The notes under the pieces: model-generated | Databases searched by the model: none | What the model was told of the DNA's origin: nothing | What the model saw: only the letters and a program-made list of their open reading frames with translations | In this document: piece after piece, positions 38,057 to 49,424 of the stretch | How positions within the stretch are numbered: the stretch's first letter is position 1 | How the letters are laid out: each line of letters begins with the position of its first letter | Assembly (NCBI RefSeq): GCF_949628265.1 | Contig: NC_088786.1 | Span: forward strand, 26,185,681-26,249,680 | Direction: 5' to 3' | Origin: Cloeon dipterum | Lineage: Eukaryota; Arthropoda; Insecta; Ephemeroptera; Baetidae | Length of the DNA stretch: 64,000 bases | Translations under genes and position numbers: made by a program

Positions 38057-39937
38057 TTAGAATATATCAGAGAATGGGAATGAAGCTGTGTCTGGATAAG
38101 CGAGATCATTCAAGAAGCAGCATGTTCCGGCTAGTCCTTCATACAGGCTGAATGGGCAATCTGGCTTCAACAAATATGGCTTGAACTCTTCAGAATCGAT
38201 GAATCTGGCAAATGCATGAGCCCGCTGCAAGTAGTGTTGCTCTCCTGTCAGACGGAACAGAAGCAAAAAGACATAGCCACTACCAGCTACGCCATGGCAA
38301 ATTCCTACAAACCAAATACATAAATTATCAAAATTATTAAACAAGATTTGAAACTTACCAGGCCCCTTAGTGAGCAAGCCTTTGTTCCATGTGACTTCAG
38401 CACACTTAACGCATGATTGCAGGTATTTCTCATCATTCCAAGTTTGATAGGCTTTGGCCATTAGGTAGACAACACCTAGACATTTCCAGTAATGAGTTAG
38501 GAAATAAATAATATTGTCCGGTTTTGATTACTCTCTGAAAGGTAACGGGTATTTTAATCAAAATTTGAGAGCGCAGTTGTTTGTCTTACAAATAGATTCC
38601 AATTTGATAAAAAAAATCAAATATATGATTTTGGGGTTTACAAAGGCTTATCCAAATTAAGACAGAGGTCTCAGCCAGCCAATCTATGCCACACTAGCCG
38701 GCTAATTTAAGATCACGTAATCAGCCCGCCCAATACCAAAGAAAAAAAATATTCTCTTGGCCTAAAGTGTCAGTAAGCACTATCAAACTTCACTATTAAA
38801 ATTGTATCAACCGCACCAACCGCTCGAAAAAAAATGCTCAGCCGCCGAGCTGAAATTTCGTTTGAGCAAGGCAGCCAGCCGCTGTCTCAAAATTAAACAG
38901 CTGAGACCTACAGTTAAAATATTTTGAACTCGCATACCTGGAGCGCCATGGCACCAATGGACCAGTTCATCAGACTCGGATCTAGAAGCAGCTCCGGTTT
39001 CTGATTGGTCACAGGGAAAATTTCCAGAAGGAGTTTGCAGAGAAAGAAGATAGTCGACGCTGGCTTGGATATCTTTTTCGACTGAAGGGTCACTGCTGCT
39101 GATGAAGCTTGGGACGCTCAGCAGGGCTTGCAGAATAGTGCACAAGCCATGTGCTGCGCCTAATTAACTTAATTAATAATTGACTTTAAACAATGCTTGA
39201 GTCAACTTGCCAAAATACTCGGTGTTGTAGTAAGCAAACATCAGTGGGCAAGGGCTGCGATGATGGCGTGCATAGTGTCGACCAGACTCGACAATGGTGG
39301 TGCACACGGCCATCAGGTCTTTGTCAGCGATCACAGGTTTCTGCAGAGCTTTCCGGAGCCACAGTACACCCATAAGGTAACCAGCTCTGCCGACAAAGAG
39401 CTCATCACTTCCGCAGGTCAGGAAATTCGTCTTTTTGCAATTTGCCAATCCCTGGGCATAGTCCCTCAGGAAACCTTCATCTGAAAAGGGGAGTTTTTCA
39501 GTAAAGAAATATAACACTAGAAAACTAAACTGTAAAATGTTTATTTTAAATTCAAGTCTGAGAATTTTACCATTGTACATTGCGGCAGCAACAGCATTGA
39601 TTCCTGCATTTCCAAGAATGAACGCTGTGTCGTCCTTTGAACTGCCATCTTTGTTTCGGATCGCCCCAAGCGCAGCTGCCAGATATTCCTTGCCTTTGGT
39701 AACCAGGGCTTCCCTGCTGTCTTGAAAAAGCGGCGACTTGCTGAGGTGATAACAGAGATAGCCTATCCCTGCTATGCCAACATAGATACCGCCCTCCGTG
39801 TCCTTTGGGTCCGGCGGTTGTTTCTGGATGATAGCTTCATATTTCTCAATGACACTGCACTTGAGCAAGCTGCGGTTCAGCACGCTGTCCTCCCCAATTG
39901 GAATATTGTTTGGCAAATACCGTGATTGGGAACTCAT
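38057..39937 (-). CDS. LANCL: LanC-like protein (LANCL family)
   Basis: Eukaryotic LanC-like zinc protein. Mammalian LANCLs bind glutathione and add it to dehydrated Ser/Thr in damaged proteins. Minus-strand exons: 39937-39571, 39480-39211, 39159-38938, 38475-38359, 38304-38057. Phases agree and give 407 residues (human LANCL1 399). The seven-helix-repeat toroid signatures are visible: GGIYVGIAGIGYL, GNAGINAVAAAMY, GRAGYLMGVLWLRKA, YFGAAHGL, HWCHGAPG, ICHGVAGSGYVFL and SLYEGLAGTCCFLNDL. The three zinc ligands expected from LANCL1 are present as Cys282 (WCHG) and Cys328-His329 (ICHG). The exon 2/exon 3 intron begins with GC (GC-AG). Which paralogue (LANCL1, 2 or 3) it represents cannot be settled by eye. 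The FLASH-like gene ends 168 bp upstream on the same strand. Confidence 0.95.
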
Positions 39938-40105
39938 ACTAACGTCTTCTATAACTGAAGGAGACTAAAAGCCGCGCTATCTCTAGAGCTGACAAGGAAA
40001 ATAACCAAAATATCGCCACACCCTCTTGGCAAACAAATAAGGAAATCGCGCTAAAATTCAAAAGTTCTTGATACGTTTCTGCCGCAAGGTTTAATTTTAA
40101 AATTG

Positions 40106-43100
40106 TCAATCAGAACAAACTTCTCCATCTTCATGATCTATACTAGCGTCAGTTCTGTTTGAATGTCCAGCAGCTCTTCTCTTTTCAGAGTGTAATTCAA
40201 GTCTTGAATTAGCAACTGCCCCTCGACTGTCCAATGAATCCCTGCTTGTATTATGTTCCAATCGGATTTCTCGATATCCACTTTGAATCTGGGACTTCTG
40301 ATTTCTCCCATCAGGATTAGGCAACATTTGAGACCTAAAATATTTTATATTGAAATCGCAATATAATGGAATACGTTTGAAAACGATAATTTTTTACTGA
40401 AAAGTTCTTCAAAATACCTGGTTTCTAAATTATCGGTGCGACATGGTCTTCCAGGAGAAAAATCTCTGCGTCTGTATTTTTCTTCAGGTCTCCTTTCACT
40501 GAATTTCCAAGAGCTACCTGCAGCCCTTGGCGACGGCGACCGAGAGTCTTTGATGTACCTCCGATTTTCCTCCCTTGGTTGATGAGAGCTTGCATATTCC
40601 TGATGCCTCCTGCTTTCATAAGGCGAAATAGACCTTTGATTTGGAGAAGTCTTTCTGTAGTAAGGTCCTGGAGACCTTCGACTAGATGAAAAATATCCTG
40701 CTAGCTCTGGAGAACGACTCCTTCTATAAGTAAAATAATAAATATGTGAACACTTAATTAATTAACAAAATAACTATTTTGAAAAAACGTTTGTGGATTT
40801 GATAGTTGAATTTCTTTGGTCAAATCACCTCCTTTGTCTGTAGTCTCTGTCATCAGGTAGTCTTCTCCTGTCCCTATATTCAGGTGATCTTGCTCTATCT
40901 TCAAAATATTTCCTTCTTTCACTGTCGTTGGGGGACCTGCGTCGCTCACGGTCTTCAAGTTCCCACTTTCTTTCCCGCTCCCTCCTTGATTCCCTCTCCA
41001 CAGACCTCCTTCGCTCCCTCTCAGGTGATCTTCTCCTGTCCCTTTCGAGAGGCCTCCTTCGGTCTTCAGGAGTTCGCCTCCTGATTCTTTCAGGTGACGC
41101 CATTCTCAAAGTTTCTGGAGATTTCCTATGGTCAACATTTAATACTTTGAGGTGCCTTTCAGGCGATTTACGCCCCTTCTTCGAGCTGCTGCTAGGTCTC
41201 TCCTGCTCGGGTTTCGCTTTAACCCCCAATTGAGTCTGCTTTTCCTGTTTCATAACGGGCGAATAAACTCCCAGGTCTTTCCGCATTTCCTCTGACACGT
41301 CTATGTCTAACTGGTCGTCGCGTTCTTTGCATGGTGAGTCGCCAAACATTTCGGACATGATGAAGTTAAGCTTCTTCATTTTTGAGCTTGGTGTAAGACA
41401 TTTCAACGATACAGACAACTTTTCTAGATGAGGTTTCATTGCATTGGGAGTGGAAGTGGTCATGGATGGCTGATAAGAAACAAACGGCGAAGGTGATCTG
41501 GACATTTCCGATCCAGAGGTGTAGTGGAGGTGGAAGTCCTGAGAGGTGCCGCTGTCATTGGATTTCCGCCCAGTGCTTGGGAGTGAAGCAGGTGCAAACT
41601 CTATTTGGTGCTTAGGAGTTGCCATACTTATTACAGGCGACATATTTGACATTGAAGGAACCAACTCCCTTTCTTTAGGTTTAGCTGTTTTCTTTTTCAA
41701 TCTTGGAGGGGTTAGTTTCTTGGATTTAGGCACTTCATTCGATTTTTGCTCAGGTGAATTGGGCATTTTGACTGGTGAGATAATTGAAGACAGGTGATTT
41801 TCCAAGGCTGCTTGAAGAGGGACGCAAACCATTTTCTTAGGTGGCTCATCTACACTTGTATCATTATTCTCTTCAGTACTTGTGGTTCCAGCTGATCCAC
41901 ACTTTATCTTCAGTACCCTTTTCCTTTTGAAAGGAAATCTGGAAGCTGGAGTCACTGCTTTAGGCGTTTCACTCGCGGCACTCAAGCGAGACATATCAAT
42001 CATGAGCCGAGTTGAATTGGCAGAGGTAATTGAGGAATTGAATGAATGGTTTGGTGACTGTGGCTTTGTAAGTGCAAACGTGGTTGTGGCACTTGGCGAT
42101 TCTGGTGTAACGTTTTCTTGAGGAGGGCCTGTGCAGACTGGAGTTGCATGCAAAGGGCTTAGTAGATTTGGCACTATATTCTTTAGAGGGGTGGGCATAA
42201 TACTGTTGACGGCTTCATTCAGCTCTTTCCGCGCACTGTCATCACTGGTAGCACTAGTAACAGGCGAGATTTCAATCTGTGGAAAAATTTGGTTCGGCAA
42301 GTGCTTGCCCGGCGTTTGAGGGGGACCAGCAAACTCAGGGGAAAGAGACTTTTCTGTGCTGCTAAAAACTTCAGGCTGTGGTTTTGACAACATTTCAGAC
42401 AAACGCCCGTCTAGGAGAAATTTTCCTGGTGTTACAGGATTCTCATTGGGAGACAAAACTGGCACAGCAGCTTTCTTTTTCTTCTTTTTGTCAGGCAAGT
42501 TCATTCTTTCTTTTCCAGACTCCAGAAAAGATTTGAAAAGGTCACCGTGCTGGGAGTCACCATCTGAATCATAATAACTACTGTTTACCCTTGGTGAAAG
42601 CTTTTTTATTTCCTTGGCGAGAGAAATCGGTGAACTGCCTTCTACTTCTTTGTGGATACGCTCAGCTCTCAAAATCCTTGACTCATTCGAGTTTTCTTTT
42701 GTTGAAGAAGCGTGCGATTCAAGTGAAGTGTCAGAATGTCGCTCCACAGTTTCTTGTTTCTCCAAGTTCTCGACATTCTCAGATGGCTGTATCTTTCTCG
42801 AGTCATTTGGAGAAACATCAACATCACAAGATTTGTTAAGTACCAGCACTTGAGATTTAGTTTCTGTTGACGGTTCAGCAGTTCTGTCACTTTCACGCGT
42901 TCCCAAATTTTCCACTTTTTCTGGAGGACTGCACTGTTGAACTTTTTTAGAAGCACTTTCAGCAATGGGTGCATCCCTATGAGCCACTAGCACTTGAGGT
43001 TTTTCCACTGGCTGTTCGGATTTATTCGATTTATTTGCAGTCTCACATGGTCTAGGTGAGGAATGACTCTCACTCTCCTTTCTCTTAGAAGCCATCCTAG

Positions 43101-44520
43101 TAGATCTCCTCCTTTCACCTTTAGGTACCGAAGTAGCACTGGCAGCAGGTTTCTTACGCACTTCAGAAGAATCATTTTTTGAAGCACGTGATTTGTTACT
43201 CCCTGACGTTTTCCTACTCCTTACACGTGCACTTGAGCGCGATGGCCTCTTTTCTTCAAGTTTTTGTGAAGGTCTCTCACTTATCTTTATGACTGTTGAT
43301 ATTTTGTCAGCTGTAATGGATGCTGCCTCTGCTACCTTTGATTGCTGCGATCTGGATCTAGACATATCTTCGTTTTGGGTTTGACTGCTGCTCAATCTTA
43401 CATAATCACCTCTTCTAAACAAGATTGAATCTCTCCTGTGAAACAGTTCGTTAATTTTTCTCAAGTTTATAGAAACACAACAACTTACTCCCTAGTAAGA
43501 TTAGCAAGCTCGTTTTTATTAAAATCAAGCTCGGCAACAGCTGTTGCATAGAGAACAGAAATATTTCTATTCAGAGAAGCTTCCCTTTTGGAAAGCTTTT
43601 TGTTTTCTGTCTTGAGTAACGTATTTTCGATTTCAAGCTCCTCAACCCTTTTCTTCAAATCCGAGTTTTCTAATTCCAACTAAAACAGAGACAAACGCCG
43701 TTAAATATAATAATGGTGGCTGACATAGAAAACGATTCAGGTTGCCTTCCTTACAAAAATGATGTAGTTCATATTTTTTGGGGAGTCAGTACAAATGTAA
43801 ATAAAATTTCAATTATTATTGTGCATTTTTTTAAACTGGATCAATACAGGGCAACATTTGAAAATTATTTGATTTGTTGGATACAGTCAGATGCAGCAGT
43901 TGATCGTTGAAAAATTTGTTATATAATTTGTAATAAAAAAATTTCTACAGTCAATATTCAAAATTTCTCCAAATTAAAATTTACAGTGCTTTCTTGGCAG
44001 ATTTCGATTCCTCTCGTTGAGATATATCCAACGGTGTTCTACTATATTATGCCACATTTTGGGGAAACTTTGTTGTGAAATAAAATTAGATTTAAAGTAA
44101 ACACCCAAGGAGACAGTCCACACCATTTGAAAAGGATTACTAACTTTGCAGCCACTTTTCTAAAAAATTTAGTGCTAAAGGTCCATAATTAGGGCTTCAA
44201 CTAAATCCTATAGCAACAAGGATTTTCCAGGTTTAGCAGTACATTTTTTCAATTCTCTTTAACTATACATATCATACAATATTATGGTAGATTCATATTT
44301 GCACCAAAGTAAAGATGCAACTAAATTTGGTGCGAATAGGATGAAGAGAACCCTCTGCGTTCTCACCTAATTCGAAATTGGTCTAAACTGTACCTGCATG
44401 TTTATGTATGTTATGTACAACTAACTACTAACAACTAGTGATGTTACATACCTCTTTTATATTCCGTTCAGATCGAAAATCATCTAAGTTTGCATAAATA
44501 TCAATCTCTTCGTCGGCCAT
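40106..44520 (-). CDS. FLASH/CASP8AP2-like nuclear protein
   Basis: Minus-strand exons 44520-44452, 43679-43489, 43435-40829, 40723-40418, 40334-40106 join in phase to 1133 residues. N-terminus: EIDIYANLDDF resembles the FLASH LDIYAGLD element. A leucine-rich coiled coil (about 24-86) ends NISVLYATAVAELDFNKNEL, aligning with the FLASH [20 protein letters not shown] region used for dimerisation and Lsm11 binding in histone pre-mRNA processing. The centre is Ser/Pro/Lys-rich and disordered with many SP/TP sites. Residues about 840-956 are an Arg/Glu/Asp mixed-charge tract with SPER repeats, typical of nuclear-speckle proteins. RS-like motifs continue to the acidic end (HEDGEVCSD). I see no C-terminal SANT-like domain as in vertebrate FLASH. 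The alternative is another RS-rich nuclear protein; identity rests on the N-terminal 90 residues. Head-to-head with MED27. Confidence 0.7.
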
Positions 44521-44988
44521 TGCTCCTGTCAACCTAAAACGACAACATTAATGTGGGATTTCTGAAATCGAATATTTAGTATGCATATAGAAACACTGCC
44601 TCGCTGCTTAGATTTTATGATTTAACTTACATCTCTGCGTTGAGAAGCGGGCACTCGGCTGTCAACACATCTGATTTATACCAATTTGACCGTAGCGATG
44701 GTAGCGATAAACCATTTTCATCCGCAGTAATCTTTCACTTTCTTTCCTCTTCAAAGTGGCCCATTCCACGTTGTGTTTACATTCTCGTTTGGCGCGAATT
44801 ATATTACACAACATGGTTTAAAGGATTCAACTGTGGGGGCGCAAAGATCGCTTTAGAGGACCAGTCAGACCAGTGTGGTTGGGTGGGTGTTTCACAAAAC
44901 AAAACCTAAAACCTTCTAAGCTTCATTATATGTATCTATATTTTTAGTGTTCTACAAAGTTCAAACTGTTTGCTGCTGAAAAGCGAAA
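44521..44988. promoter_or_regulatory. bidirectional promoter region of FLASH-like gene and MED27
   Basis: 468 bp between divergent start codons. A repeated gtagcgat motif (gtagcgatggtagcgata, about 44692-44709) is visible; function unknown. An open frame on plus at 44640-44909 shows no family similarity and probably lies in the MED27 5' UTR or promoter. Confidence 0.45.
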
Positions 44989-46225
44989 ATGAACGTGGAG
45001 CTTGACGCGTTAAATGAGGCACTGAAGGCAGTGAGTTCCCTCAGGTCATGCGTGGGCAACTTTTTCTTGTCTTTGAGTCAAGGAGTGCGTTCAGAACATG
45101 GCGAGGATCACAGAGAAACAAAATACATTCTTGAGCTTCAAGATCTCGTTGCAGAGATCAGTAGCAACATGAGGTAAATGTTCGTTTCGTTTTATACGCA
45201 ATATGAAAGTTGAAATCTCTTTGGAAATTGATTCAGGAAAGTAGAACAGACTTGCTCTAACATTCCGCTACCGCCTGACGGACAGATTAATTTGGGTAAC
45301 ACAGCTCATTTGGCCCACGAAACTACACAAGATCGACAGGCATTATACAGTGAGCTTGTCGGAAGCTACAAATGGACTGATAAGGTGGACCAATACTCAG
45401 CTCCCGGCGTGTACCATAACTGAAAAAAAATTGAAATTTCAGCTCCATGAAATATCCAACATCACGTTTGGCTTTTTGGCACAAAACGTGATGAAGAGGT
45501 CGTACAACTCTTACTTGAACTCTTCAGGAATGAACGCAAAGAGAAGGCGATTAACACCAAGCTGCCATAATATGTCTATTAGGTATGCATAGTTAATTTT
45601 TTTAAACAGCAACCATTTAATGGAGATTTTGATTACAGTTCAGTGGAAGGCGTAATTACAGCAATAGACAGACAGTACCAGGATATGAATGTGAATGTGT
45701 ACAGGCCTCATCCCTCTAATTGCCACAATTTGCAGGTAACTTGGGTGATGCTGTAGATGCAATAATATCTAATGATCTAAAAACCCCATATAGATACAGG
45801 TCTCCCTTGGTAGAATTTTGCGTGCAGTAATTTCATTCAGGGGCATGATGATTGAGTGGGTCAAGGTCAAAGCGTACAATGAAGAGTTCCAAACAGACAG
45901 TGGCCAACTTGGCCAACTTGACCTGTGGACCAACTCACGCCACCATGTTTTCCGAAAAATCACTGAAAATGCCAATGCTGCAATGCTGCACTTTTACTCT
46001 CCCACTCTGCCAGACTTAGCTGTACGGTCATTCATGGTGAGCTCTGCTATAAGATTGGTTTGGGCTAGAATTGAATTTTTGTCTTTTTAGACTTGGCTCC
46101 ACAGCTTCAGATCTTTGTTTACTGATACTTGTCGGAGGTGCGGCAATCACCTTCTCTGCGCTATGCCACCTACTTGGAGAGACTTCAGAACACTTGAAGC
46201 ATTTCATGAAGATTGCAAGCCCTGA
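44989..46225 (+). CDS. MED27: Mediator complex subunit 27
   Basis: Subunit of the Mediator head/tail interface that links activators to RNA polymerase II. Exons 44989-45173, 45237-45384, 45443-45582, 45639-45735, 45794-46036, 46091-46225 join in phase to 315 residues (human 311). Family features: an N-terminal helical region (LNEALKAVSSLRSCVGNFF), INLG followed by a TYKW-like SYKWTDK, and the central segment with ITAIDRQYQDMNV. Then VSLGRILRAVISFRGMMIEW, LDLWTNSRHHVFRKITENA, DLAVRSFM, and the C-terminal zinc-finger-like block CRRCGNHLL, PPTWRDFRTLEAFHEDC. Two AGs six bases apart at the exon 5 acceptor (45793 and 45799) could give proteins differing by two residues. A likely poly(A) signal lies at 46324. 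Confidence 0.95.
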
Positions 46226-47551
46226 AACACAGCGGAAGCTATTACTCATTAAAACAAAAAATATGTACTATTACCTGGTGTGACCATTAAGTTCTTAAAA
46301 TACAAAGATTTTGAAAGTATTGAAATAAAGCAAAATTTCATTTTCAAACATTTTAAAGTAGCCCACTCAATTTTCAATTGATGTAGCCTAGACACCTGCA
46401 CAATTAATGAGAAGGACAAAAATGAAATATATTGGACTAACATAATATTTATTCCCAGCTGGTAACATTATTAAGACACAAAATCGTTCAGTTATTGAGT
46501 AAAGAAAATAAGTTTTCAAACAAATTCTTGAAGATCCCGACTCGAAGCTAAATTTGCACACTAAGATAATAAAAATTATAGTTAAAGATATTAAAAAAGC
46601 CAGAACTCGGCAGTATGCATGCTGGACAATATGTTCCATACCTTAACCTTGCAAATAATCAAGGGCCGCAGGTATCTGCAGGTTATAAAAACTATATATT
46701 GTATTGATTTTTTTTTTATTTAATTTCCGATGATATTTTATTTAATTATCGTGATGAGTCACAAAAGCTATATGTAGAGGAACATAATTATTTTATTCCA
46801 TAAACAAAGCTCATATTTGACTTTCCGGAAATTTCATGCGTTGTTTAATATTTTAGTAAATCATCTGTCATCGTACTTGTGTTCCCTTAATCGATCAATA
46901 TTTATTACGATGTTTTAAGGGTCAATAATTCGTTTCCATTAAGCTTTTTTGCGTGACATTATAAGATAATTTATAAGATATATATCAGAATTTAAACACT
47001 TTTTTTATATATTTACTCTGAAATTCCTAAACTTAAAAAGTGTTTAATGTTTAAATTATATAAAATTAAAATAGTGTTTGTATATTTCTATATTTTTTCA
47101 ACGTAATACTTCAGTTAAAATTTAAAGGTGTGAAAGATTTGGATTTTGTTTTTATTTTTGGTGTAAAAGTGCGCATAAATTTCTCAAGTCTATTATATAA
47201 TAACAAAAGTCGTGTGGGAGAAATATATAAATATTTATATAATATGAAAAAATCAGAATAATTATTTAAAAGGGGCATTTTCTTATTTTTCCTAATTTTT
47301 AATGAAAAATATCTTGTAAGTGCTAGTGGGATAGATTCATATTCAAGTTAATGATGATGATTTGATTATATGAGGGATAAATAAATTCTTGGACCAGCCT
47401 GGGCTAGAAAATAGAAAATTCAAGTTAGTTCCCGGGCAAATTTATGCAATTTTGTTGCGCCAGCGCCACCACAATTACAAAGAGTGAAGCACCGCTTCAC
47501 AAGCCTCTCCTCTTGATTCCAAGGTTGATGAGAGGCCTGTTAGCGAAAGCG
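46226..47551. other. AT-rich intergenic spacer
   Basis: MED27 3' UTR, then about 1.1 kb of very AT-rich sequence without any gene. A less AT-rich patch at 47445-47560 probably contains the EDC4 5' UTR. Confidence 0.55.
46324..46329 (+). other. putative poly(A) signal for MED27
   Basis: AATAAA 98 nt after the MED27 stop codon. Confidence 0.5.
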
Positions 47552-49348
47552 ATGGGGTGAGAGCATTTCGGCGCTGAGATTATTTACAAATTAAGCTTTT
47601 GTTATTAACAAATAATGCAAAGCTAATAATTTGAACTACCGATAAGCGATCCTGTGTTTTTATTTCTGTGGTGAATTTAGAGCATTGGCGTATTCACGCT
47701 CCAATGTTTTTAGCACCGGTGTCTGCTAGCTCTCAAGGCGTGTCGCACCGGCTTTAACACAACATTCTCAAAATTTTTCTTCGTTTTGTTATTCAACTTA
47801 TGTTGTGAGCTCTTTTAAAACGTGGCATTAATTCTGTTTCTTAGGGAGAAAGAGGAATTTATCGTTAGCACTTCGTCCACAGCCAAGGAGAAGATGCTGA
47901 TGAACTGCACTCAAAATGTGTAAGTTCAGCATTATGTTTGAAGCCTGTCAACAGACACTGCATAAAATGTATCTGTCGCTTTCGTTTTCTAGAAAATTCA
48001 TCGCAGAAGCAGCTGAAAGCCACGAGCTATGCTGCACAGACGTGAGGGTGGTGTGCGGACAGGGATTCCACACGCAGGGGTCGTCAAAATTGACTTACAA
48101 GAATATTGTTGATTTTAATTGGGAGTCCCGCTATTGCACTGGTCAAATGATCGCTGTCCACTGCCTAGGAAGATATTTTGCCTACGGCGTGATCGGTATA
48201 GCAAATAAATTCTTTAGCCTTTATTTTGCATAGCTACCTTATCAGTTTCAAACATTTCAGCCATCAAAGGAGATAACAACGGTGTTCTTCGCGTAGTGAG
48301 CGAATCATCGGGCAAGAGAGGCTTAATTCGCGGACTGAAGGGGATTGTCCAGGACCTGGCTTTTTCTCATCTCAGGGAAGAGGTCATTTTAGCATCTGTC
48401 GACACTCAAGGATCGCTTTTCGTTCACGCCATAGAGGAAGGCACTTCAGATTTGGCGTGTGTTGATTTAAAATAAAAAAGAAGATTAACTGTAACTAATT
48501 ATAATCTTTTAACGCTTTTTAAGGTGTCAGTTGCTTCTTCATGTTGACAAAGTTTGTATCGCAAGCAACATTGTTCACCGAGTGGTCTGGTGTCCTTACA
48601 TTCCGGATGGAACAGTGGACAAAGAGGTCGCTGAACTGCTTGTCCTCACCAGTGGGCAGAAGGCTGAAATGTGGTGTGTGCCCATGGTCACTGCAAAATA
48701 CAGTGCTGGACCGTTGAAACCAGAGAACGTCACCGATGGAGTCTTGAGAGTTCCTGATTTTGAGCACACCATCACTGATGCTGCCTTCAGTCCAGACGGT
48801 ACGGCGATTGCCATTGCCACGGCAGGAGGACTTGTCAGTTTTTTCCAGGTTGATTTTCCAATTTCTACAACACTATCTTGAGTGCTGAAATTTTGGATCT
48901 ACTTTAGGTGTACATGCACAATAAAGCGCCACCTCGGTGCTTGCATTCGTGGACTCCGCACAACGACCAGCCTCTCTCCACTCTGCTGTTCTTAGACAAT
49001 CATCAAGAACACTCACCAGAGTAATATTTAAGTCACTAATAAGATGTTACATAATAATTTCTTTTTTAATTTATTTAGGATACAGTTTTGGAAATGGGCC
49101 CTCACCGGTGCCAGGGACAACACTGAAATTAAACTTTGGGCATGCGAAACATGGGCTTGTCTTCAGACAATTAATTTTGAGTTGGGCCCAAATCTCAGTG
49201 CACCTTCTACCAGCAAGTTGGTCCTCAAAGCAGCCATTGACTTGTCTTCCAAGTACTTAGTACTTTCTGACATCAACAGCAGGGTAAGTTGCCCTGCTGA
49301 TCCGTAATAAACCAAAATTTGAATCTAAGTTATTTTCTGCAATCTTTC

Positions 49349-49424
<76 letters not shown>

